Assembly (NCBI GenBank): GCA_903915655.1
Contig: CAIWTU010000009.1
Coordinates: forward strand, 1-53,167
Source of the DNA: an uncultured Geobacter sp.
GTDB lineage: Bacteria > Desulfobacterota > Desulfuromonadia > Geobacterales > Geobacteraceae
Direction: 5' to 3'
DNA length: 53,167 nucleotides
Shown here piece after piece: positions 19,410 to 24,281 of this stretch (its first letter is position 1; every line of letters starts with the position of its first letter). Below the pieces are notes generated by a model. The model was not told the DNA's origin, ran no database searches, and saw only the letters and a program-made list of their open reading frames with translations. The translations under genes and the position numbers were made by a program.

Positions 19410-19433
19410 CGTTATGTTATAACGTATATAGCG
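19410..19433. promoter_or_regulatory. ModE-box-like operator 1
   Basis: A left half CGTTATGTT and a right half TATATAGCG (reverse complement CGCTATATA) are separated by the six bases ATAACG. This 9-6-9 layout resembles the ModE molybdate-repressor site. It lies immediately downstream of the predicted start of the 19366 promoter, a position suited to repression. A secondary CGTTAT/ATAACG palindrome is nested inside. No modE gene is in the window. The assignment is by resemblance only. Confidence 0.5.
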
Positions 19434-19571
19434 TGATGTGTAATTTTTATAAGTTGTCGTCACCTCTTCTGGAGATTAAAAAGTAAGAAATTCAAGCGCG
19501 TTTCTATTCTTCCTTGGAAATAAGAAACTTTTCTATTAAAACTTTAGATATTTTGAGGGCAGACCAGAGAG

Positions 19572-19745
19572 ATGAGAAGACAGGTCGTAACAGATATAAG
19601 GGTTCCGAATTCGGTCTGGAAGAAAAAAGTTTTCGACACTCTGCATGAACTAAACATAATACCGGAAACTTTTTCCGGGAAAGTGGTGATTTCCTTCAAA
19701 GAAGGCGGCATAAGCTATATAGAAAAAACTGAAACCCTTAAATAA
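19572..19745 (+). CDS. 57-residue protein of unknown function
   Basis: A short frame starts with MRRQVVTDIRVPNSVWKKK and ends in GGISYIEKTETLK. It is basic in its first half, has no membrane segment and no recognisable motif. It lies 170 bp downstream of the promoter and ModE-like site at 19366-19433, and its TAA touches the first base of the conserved RNA element at 19746, which therefore could terminate its message. The ribosome site is weak (AGAGAG directly before the ATG). Whether it is translated is unproven. Confidence 0.45.
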   Translation: MRRQVVTDIRVPNSVWKKKVFDTLHELNIIPETFSGKVVISFKEGGISYIEKTETLK

Positions 19746-19836
19746 TCAAGCGCTTACATCGTCCTCTGCACTGGTCAGACCCAACGAAACCCGCACGGCT
19801 ACTGGATATGGATAACAGTATCTGTACGGGTTTTTT
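19746..19836 (+). ncRNA. conserved structured RNA/terminator element, copy 1
   Basis: A 91-nt element that is shared with 22977-23067. It starts TCAAGCGCTTA, continues with a conserved TCGTCCTCTGC and CAACGAAACCCGCA, and ends in a long hairpin (ACCCG paired with CGGGT) and six T. Inside, TCGT can pair with ACGA, and TCTG with CAGA. The terminal hairpin differs in sequence from copy 2 but keeps its pairing, which argues for selection on structure. It lies between the 57-residue frame and a zinc-ribbon gene. It could be an attenuator, a riboswitch, a small RNA or just a repeated terminator; I do not recognise a named class. Confidence 0.55.
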
Positions 19837-19890
19837 CATGGATAGTTTACAGGTAGTAGAACGTACCATTCTAATAAAAGGAGTTCGATC

Positions 19891-20061
19891 ATGTCGCTGG
19901 TAAAATGTGCAATCTGTAATAAAGAGCTGGAGACCGAGTATTACCTGAATAAAAAATGTTCCAAATGCGGTTCCTGGTTTTGTTACAACCACCTTGGCCA
20001 GTATAGGTGGCAATGCATGTTATGTACAACCTATACACTCACTAATGTTTACGGAAATTAG
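19891..20061 (+). CDS. 56-residue zinc-ribbon / treble-clef-like protein
   Basis: The frame has a strong AAAGGAG eight bases before its ATG. It holds four metal-ligand pairs: CAIC (residues 6-9), CSKC (23-26), CYNH (31-34) and CMLC (42-45). Such spacing suggests a small structural zinc-binding fold that may bind nucleic acid or protein, but no specific family is recognised. It follows the conserved RNA element copy 1 by 54 bp, so its expression may depend on read-through of that terminator (inference). Confidence 0.65.
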   Translation: MSLVKCAICNKELETEYYLNKKCSKCGSWFCYNHLGQYRWQCMLCTTYTLTNVYGN

Positions 20062-20087
20062 CCTGCTTCCGAACCGGGAAAAGGGTG

Positions 20088-20261
20088 GTGCGAATCATCC
20101 CCTATATAGAGGTAAATGGCAGAAATATAGAGCTTAACGACGAAGGTTTTATTGCTCGACCTGAAGAATGGAGCGAAGATCTGTCAAGGGCTTTGGGGGT
20201 GCTTGAGGATATATCTCGTAATAAAAGAGCTCTTCGGGTAATTCTTTACCCGTCATATTAA
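20088..20261 (+). pseudogene. truncated DsrC/TusE-like protein
   Basis: A 57-codon frame from GTG 20088 contains IEVNGRNIELNDEGFIARPE followed by EWSEDLSRALGVLEDI. This matches the N-terminal third of the DsrC/TusE sulfur-relay family (IEVNGK..ELDEEGFL...W.E..A). The family normally goes on for about 50 more residues and ends with conserved Cys near the C-terminus. Here the match stops and 15 unrelated residues lead to a stop, so the catalytic cysteine arm is missing. It is probably a remnant or 3'-replaced copy. It lies between the zinc-ribbon gene and the NifX-like gene. Confidence 0.5.
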
Positions 20262-20276
20262 GAGGAGGTATTTGTA

Positions 20277-20717
20277 ATGAAAGTATGTTTCCCTGTTGCT
20301 GTCGATGAGGGGCTGGACAGCAGCCTGTTCGGTCATTTTGGCTCAACTCCGCTATTTGTAATAGTTGACACGGAAACGGATGATACCTATTCCGTTGTCA
20401 ACTGCGATTTGATGGAACCTGACGCAGGATGTAATCCGTTTATGGCGCTTGTCAACGTTCATGTAGACTGTCTTATTGTTAGCGGTATTGGTGACGGATT
20501 CTTGGAGATGTTTAGCAAATTCGAGATGAAGATTTACCATGCGCAATCAGTGAGTGTCCGAAAAAATGTTGAGCTTTTCAAGCAAAAATCCCTGGACGAA
20601 GTGGAAATAGTTAACAGCGCCCTTGAAGGAATCTGTTCTGACGTTGGTGGTGAAGAGAATTGCAGTCACAACCACGATGACTGTGATGGTGCGCATCTCT
20701 GCGCAGACAATCAGTAG
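20277..20717 (+). CDS. NifX/NafY-type FeMo-cofactor-binding domain protein
   Basis: The 146-residue protein begins MKVCFPVAVDEGLDSSLFGH, followed by FGSTPLFVIVD, the standard opening of the dinitrogenase iron-molybdenum cofactor domain (NifX, NafY, NifB C-terminus). Residues to about 115 form that domain. The tail is rich in Cys, His and Asp (ENCSHNHDDCDGAHLC), a possible metal site. AGGAGG precedes the ATG. No nitrogenase genes are nearby, so a general role in binding metal clusters or molybdenum is more likely than nitrogen fixation (inference). The strong ribosome site makes high expression plausible. Confidence 0.82.
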   Translation: MKVCFPVAVDEGLDSSLFGHFGSTPLFVIVDTETDDTYSVVNCDLMEPDAGCNPFMALVNVHVDCLIVSGIGDGFLEMFSKFEMKIYHAQSVSVRKNVELFKQKSLDEVEIVNSALEGICSDVGGEENCSHNHDDCDGAHLCADNQ

Positions 20718-20738
20718 TACCACGTAACATCTAAATCT

Positions 20739-20810
20739 AACCCCCCTCTATCCCCCCTTGTCAGGGGGGAAACATCCAAGCCTCCCCTGATAAGGGGGGA
20801 TAGGGGGGTT
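20739..20810. repeat. 72-bp G/C-tract palindrome
   Basis: The two halves are near-perfect inverted copies: AACCCCCCTCTATCCCCCC on the left mirrored by GGGGGGATAGGGGGGTT on the right, with inner TGTCAGGGG and CCCCTGATA arms. This type of intergenic palindrome is widespread in environmental bacteria and resembles a REP/MITE unit. It could fold as a very stable RNA hairpin after the NifX-like gene. Confidence 0.75.
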
Positions 20811-20852
20811 GCTGCGAAAAAATAAGAGATACGTTGAAGGGTAGCCGTTAAA

Positions 20853-20875
20853 GGTTTGACAAGCTCACCACGAAC
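20853..20875. repeat. copy of a 23-bp REP-like segment
   Basis: This 23-bp stretch differs by a single base from 48349-48371 in the 129-bp element of the second cluster (core GACAAGCTCACCACGAAC). Here it stands alone, without the flanking inverted arms. It lies 26 bp before the XRE-type gene. Confidence 0.6.
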
Positions 20876-20900
20876 AACAGAGATAAAAAACGAGGGAAAA

Positions 20901-21182
20901 ATGAGTTTAAAGATCGTCAAGTCCAACTCTCGAGGGCCATGGGTAGCGTATAAGGAGATGTCTCTTCCCGAGCTCCGTCAGCGGCGCAATGTGAGTCAGG
21001 CGTATCTGGCTGCTTCTATGAATAAGAAACAGCCTAACCTCTCAAAATTGGAAAGAAGCGCTGACATGTACGTCAGCACATTGTGCAAATTCATACAGGC
21101 CATGGGTGGTAATCTTGAAATTGTCGCGCATTTCCCAGATGGGGAGGTACGTATAAATCAATTTGAAAAACTGAAGCGATGA
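20901..21182 (+). CDS. XRE-family helix-turn-helix protein, HigA-like
   Basis: The 93-residue protein has a helix-turn-helix (LPELRQRRNVSQAYLAASMN, then KKQPNLSKLERSADMYVSTL). The tail MGGNLEIVAHFPDGEVRI is typical of HigA2-like antitoxins and related regulators. I start at ATG 20901, which has GAGGGAAA upstream; an earlier in-frame start lies within a repeat segment. No toxin-sized gene lies beside it on the same strand: upstream is the palindrome and REP-like segment, and downstream is nifS on the other strand. It may be an orphan antitoxin or a stand-alone repressor. Confidence 0.78.
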   Translation: MSLKIVKSNSRGPWVAYKEMSLPELRQRRNVSQAYLAASMNKKQPNLSKLERSADMYVSTLCKFIQAMGGNLEIVAHFPDGEVRINQFEKLKR

Positions 21183-21211
21183 AAAGCAGAGCCGTTGGTT
21201 TACTGTAATTG

Positions 21212-22357
21212 TCACCCTTTATTTCTGATCTTTTTTACCATTCCCGGCAACAATCCTAGCAGACAATCCAGATCATTTTCACTGTTTTCCCGACCGTAAG
21301 AAATGCGTACGGCGCTCCTCATGGAAGCTCCGTCCAAGCCCATGGCAGAGAGGACCCGTGACTGTTCGCGGGATCCTGCCGAACAGGCGGAACCGGCTGA
21401 GACTGCGATTCCTTTCTTGTCGAGTTCCTCCAGCAAAAGTTCCGCGTAAACATTTCCAAAAGAAAGGTTTGAGGTGTTGGGGAGCCGTCGGATTGGATGC
21501 CCGTTTCTCCTGACATCGGATATAGTTGCCTCGATCCCTCTCTCCATTCTGTCGCGAAGGGTGCAAATGCGTTCCCCTTCGTAATGAAGAGATGCTTCGG
21601 CAATTTCGCAGGCTTTCCCAAATCCAACAATTCCGGCCACATTTTCAGTCCCCGCCCTCCGGTTACGCTCCTGCGGACCACCCAGGATGAGGGGTCGGAA
21701 CTGTGTGCCCTCTCTTACAATCAGCGCTCCAACGCCTTTGGCCGCGTACAGTTTGTGACCCGAAATCGCCATAAGATTAGCCCGCAGACTCTTAAAGTCG
21801 ACCGGAACCTTGCCGACTGCCTGTACTGCGTCGCACATGAAGCAGACCCCTCTCTCAGAGGCAATTGCACCTATCTCATGCGCGGGAAAGATGACGCCGG
21901 TTTCATTGTTGGCATACATTGCGGCAATGAGGATCGTCTGCTCGGTGACTGCCGATGCAAGGGCGTCAAGATCAAGCATCCCTTCAGAGTCTACCCCCAG
22001 ATAGGTTACGCGAAACCCCTCTTTTTCCAGAGAGCGGCAGGAGTTGAATACCGCTGAATGTTCCACCAGAGTAGAAATGATGTGGTTTCCCCTGGCGCGC
22101 CGGGCTGCAGCGACACCCCTGATGCCGGTATTGATCGACTCGCTGCCCCCTGACGTAAATACCACTTCTGCGGAAGCGCAGTTTACCAGGGAGGCCACCT
22201 GCATCCTGGCTTTTTCCACTGCTCCTTTCACGCTCTTTCCAGCCCAGTGGGTAGAGGAAGGGTTGCCGAAGCTCTCCCTGTAAAATGGGAGCATAGCCTC
22301 AATTACATCTCGGTGTACCGGAGTAGTCGCGTTATTGTCCAGATAAATACGAGTCAC
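21212..22357 (-). CDS. nifS: cysteine desulfurase, NifS/IscS family
   Basis: The 381-residue PLP enzyme takes sulfur (or selenium) from cysteine to its own active-site cysteine. It opens with MTRIYLDNNATTPVHRDVIE; the PLP lysine is in SGHKLYAAKGVGALIV; the mobile persulfide cysteine lies in SAGSACSAGSREQSRVL. The GTG start at 22357 has AAAGGAG upstream on the minus strand. No scaffold (IscU/NifU) is adjacent. Its place beside molybdenum-hydroxylase genes suggests it may supply the terminal sulfido ligand of their cofactor (inference). Confidence 0.92.
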   Translation of the reverse strand: MTRIYLDNNATTPVHRDVIEAMLPFYRESFGNPSSTHWAGKSVKGAVEKARMQVASLVNCASAEVVFTSGGSESINTGIRGVAAARRARGNHIISTLVEHSAVFNSCRSLEKEGFRVTYLGVDSEGMLDLDALASAVTEQTILIAAMYANNETGVIFPAHEIGAIASERGVCFMCDAVQAVGKVPVDFKSLRANLMAISGHKLYAAKGVGALIVREGTQFRPLILGGPQERNRRAGTENVAGIVGFGKACEIAEASLHYEGERICTLRDRMERGIEATISDVRRNGHPIRRLPNTSNLSFGNVYAELLLEELDKKGIAVSAGSACSAGSREQSRVLSAMGLDGASMRSAVRISYGRENSENDLDCLLGLLPGMVKKIRNKG

Positions 22358-22473
22358 TGCAGTTTCTCCTTTTTCTAAAATTAAAAACCCGCTCCAATAT
22401 TTCTCATACGGACTCTATCTGGCAGCAGGGGGTGGAATCGCTCCCCTTCTCTTTTTTCTTAGCCGCATCCTTG

Positions 22474-22611
22474 CACGATCTTGTTCATGCCCCTATAGGG
22501 ACAAATATCGGGGCGGAAACGCCTGAGGAACTGGCTGTCAGCATTGTAGGTGAGCTGATAAAAGTAATACTCCCTCGAAAAAATATGGTTCTACCTTGCG
22601 TTACGTCATAG
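22474..22611 (+). pseudogene. C-terminal remnant of an XdhC/CoxI-family gene
   Basis: The frame reads HDLVHAPIGTNIGAETPEEL followed by AVSIVGELIKVI. This is the conserved end of XdhC proteins (APIGLDIGAETPEEIAVSI). It then degenerates and stops at 22609-22611. The preceding sequence in this and other frames does not give the rest of XdhC. It differs from the intact XdhC at 33677, so it is the relic of a second copy. It shows that the ground between nifS and the MoeA-like gene has lost a molybdenum-hydroxylase accessory gene. Confidence 0.7.
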
Positions 22612-22619
22612 ATTGAGAT

Positions 22620-22650
22620 AAAAAATGCCCCACGTTAGAAAACATGGGGC
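22620..22650 (-). terminator. minus-strand Rho-independent-like terminator
   Basis: GCCCCA (22627-22632) pairs with TGGGGC (22645-22650). On the minus strand the hairpin is followed by a run of T (the A-run at 22620-22625). No minus-strand gene lies to its right, so it either protects nifS from antisense read-through or ends an unrecognised minus-strand transcript. Confidence 0.5.
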
Positions 22651-22694
22651 AAGGCATGTTGGATATATGGGAGTATATCCGCCAATCGTGTATT

Positions 22695-22718
22695 CGTTAT
22701 GTAGCATTAAATATAACG
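22695..22718. promoter_or_regulatory. ModE-box-like operator 2
   Basis: Half-sites CGTTATGTA and AATATAACG (reverse complement CGTTATATT) are separated by the six bases GCATTA, the same 9-6-9 layout as at 19410. It lies 451 bp before the MoeA-like gene. This is the most symmetrical of the three. Confidence 0.55.
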
Positions 22719-22825
22719 ATATGCAAGAAAAAAATCTGCTAAAATTGACCCTAAAAAATTAAGGGCACTCTCTCCCGCTGAGGCAGTGCAGGATAAATAA
22801 TTAATTTGCTCCCGAAATATTTTTC

Positions 22826-22854
22826 TTGCAAACGGTTATATTGTATGGTACATA
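22826..22854 (+). promoter_or_regulatory. candidate promoter overlapped by ModE-box-like operator 3
   Basis: TTGCAA (22826-22831), a 17-base spacer and TACATA (22849-22854). The -10 and part of the spacer are covered by the operator-like palindrome at 22834-22857. Transcription would start near 22861 and give a leader of roughly 285 nt before the MoeA-like gene, with a GGC..GCC stem-loop at its very 5' end and the conserved RNA element copy 2 in its second half. Confidence 0.4.
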
Positions 22855-22857
22855 ACG
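22834..22857. promoter_or_regulatory. ModE-box-like operator 3
   Basis: Half-sites GGTTATATT and TACATAACG (reverse complement CGTTATGTA) surround the six bases GTATGG. Spacing is the same as in the other two sites, and it overlaps a plausible -10, as expected for a repressor. Confidence 0.5.
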
Positions 22858-22878
22858 GCAACCCTGAAAAGGGTGCCG
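22858..22878 (+). promoter_or_regulatory. 5' leader stem-loop with GAAA tetraloop
   Basis: GGC and ACCCT pair with AGGGT and GCC, with one bulged A, closing a GAAA loop. It lies at the predicted start of the MoeA-gene leader. It may be a transcript-stabilising hairpin or the first stem of a longer regulatory leader. Confidence 0.4.
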
Positions 22879-22976
22879 GCAATAGCGCCTGTTGCTTTGT
22901 TTGAAGGCATATGCTGGAAGGATGCTTGTTACTGGAACGGCTGCTCTGTCCTTGAAAAAAGTATAATTTAATTTAC

Positions 22977-23067
22977 TCAAGCGCTTATTTCGTCCTCTGC
23001 TTCAGGTAGACTCAACGAAACCCGCATTGATACTGATGAAAATCTCGGTATTGGTGCGGGTTTTTTT
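22977..23067 (+). ncRNA. conserved structured RNA/terminator element, copy 2
   Basis: The second 91-nt copy starts TCAAGCGCTTA. TTTCGT pairs with ACGAAA around an inner hairpin TCTGC/GTAGA. The final stem (ACCCGCA with TGCGGGT, extended by TTGATAC with GTATTGG through G-U pairs) runs into seven T. A TATAAT at 22962-22967 lies 10 bases upstream but lacks a -35, so the element may be transcribed on its own or as part of the longer leader. It ends 78 bp before the MoeA-like gene, a position fit for transcription attenuation. Confidence 0.6.
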
Positions 23068-23145
23068 ATTTTTTCTCGTCTGTCGGGAAGAGGGTGCGAA
23101 GGAAGCGCAAAAAGAATGAAATCAACAAAGGAAGGATAAAGAATC

Positions 23146-24171
23146 ATGATGAAGGAAATACCGGTTCATGGAGCTGTCGGCAAGGTCTTGTATCACGATA
23201 TTACACGCATCGTACCTGGAGAGTTCCACGGGCGGGCCTTCAAGAAAGGGCACGTTATCCAGGAGGATGACATCCAGAAGCTTCTGAGCCTGGGGAAAGA
23301 CAACATCTATGTCCTTGACCTTATGGACGGCTTTGTCCATGAAAATGATGCTGCCAGCAGAATTGCCCAGGCTGTGTCAGGGGAGGGGCTACAGTTAACC
23401 GAGCCGGTTGAGGGGAAAGTAAAGCTGGTGGCAGCTGCAAATGGTCTGTTGAAGGTAAATGTTGAGGCTCTTGCCAGGATCAACTCCATTGAGCAGATCG
23501 TCCTGGCGACACTACACACAAACCAGCAGATCAGAACCGGTCTTCCCGTTGCCGGGACACGCATCATACCTCTTTTTACAGAGGAAGGGAAAATCAGAAC
23601 TATCGAGAGGATCTGTTCTGACTGTTACCCGGTAATTGAGGTCAAACCTTTTAAATTATTAAAAATCGGGATGGTAACCACCGGCAATGAAATATTTCAT
23701 GGACGGATCGCAGACAAATTCGGGCCAATTGTCCGTGGCAAGTTTGCTGAGTTCGGTTCCGAGGTAATCGGACAGGCCATTGTGCCGGATGACATCTCCA
23801 TGACCGTTGAAGCGATCCAGAAGCTGTTGGCGGATGGCGCTGATATGATTGTAGCGACCGGAGGAATGTCGGTAGATCCCGACGACCGGACAGCTGCCAG
23901 CATAAAGGCCGCCGGCGCCGAAGTTGTTACCTATGGGTCGCCCACCTTCCCCGGCGCCATGTTCATGCTTGCATATATCGGAGATGTCCCGGTTATCGGG
24001 CTGCCGGGATGCGCCATGTATCATCGTGCCACTGTTTTTGAGCTGATTGTCCCGCGCATCCTGGCGGGAGAAAGGGTGACCCGTGCCGACATTGTAACTT
24101 TGGGCCATGGCGGTTTTTGCGCCGGTTGTACGGATTGCCGATATCCAGGCTGCAGTTTCGGCAAAGTTTAA
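23146..24171 (+). CDS. MoeA-like molybdopterin-binding protein
   Basis: The 341-residue protein has the MoCF/MoeA-type domain at about 175-325: KIGMVTTGNEIFHGRIADKF, then DMIVATGGMSVDPDD and PGAMFMLAYIGDVPVIGLPG. The N-terminal part (HDITRIVPGEFHGRAFKKGH) resembles the MoeA-like family rather than full MoeA (about 400 residues). The C-terminus has a Cys cluster (CAGCTDCRYPGC) that could hold a metal or Fe-S centre. It probably acts in molybdenum insertion or handling for the hydroxylase that follows. GGAAGG lies upstream of the ATG. ModE-like sites and the RNA element precede it. Confidence 0.85.
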   Translation: MMKEIPVHGAVGKVLYHDITRIVPGEFHGRAFKKGHVIQEDDIQKLLSLGKDNIYVLDLMDGFVHENDAASRIAQAVSGEGLQLTEPVEGKVKLVAAANGLLKVNVEALARINSIEQIVLATLHTNQQIRTGLPVAGTRIIPLFTEEGKIRTIERICSDCYPVIEVKPFKLLKIGMVTTGNEIFHGRIADKFGPIVRGKFAEFGSEVIGQAIVPDDISMTVEAIQKLLADGADMIVATGGMSVDPDDRTAASIKAAGAEVVTYGSPTFPGAMFMLAYIGDVPVIGLPGCAMYHRATVFELIVPRILAGERVTRADIVTLGHGGFCAGCTDCRYPGCSFGKV

Positions 24172-24235
24172 CCGGAATCGTATTGCCATCCCGCCTTTCC
24201 TCGCTATTGGGCGAAAGGGGAGATGAGCTGCAGGC

Positions 24236-24258
24236 TTAACAGGGGTTTGCCCTGTTAA
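24236..24258 (+). promoter_or_regulatory. perfect leader hairpin before the aldehyde oxidoreductase
   Basis: TTAACAGGG and CCCTGTTAA form a 9-bp perfect stem with loop GTTTG, ending about 10 bases before the AAGGAGG ribosome site. It could stabilise the downstream mRNA or modulate its translation. There is no T-run. Confidence 0.45.
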
Positions 24259-24281
24259 TAACTAAACAAGGAGGAACACGT

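Noticed and set aside
22858-22905. Known riboswitch (Moco, cobalamin, fluoride or c-di-GMP class) in the MoeA-gene leader
   Set aside because: I could not line up the conserved cores of these classes with the sequence; only a GAAA-capped stem is certain. An Infernal scan would decide.
22932-22945. Sigma-54-like element TGGAACGGCTGCT before RNA element copy 2
   Set aside because: The GG and GC elements are too close together for a -24/-12 promoter.
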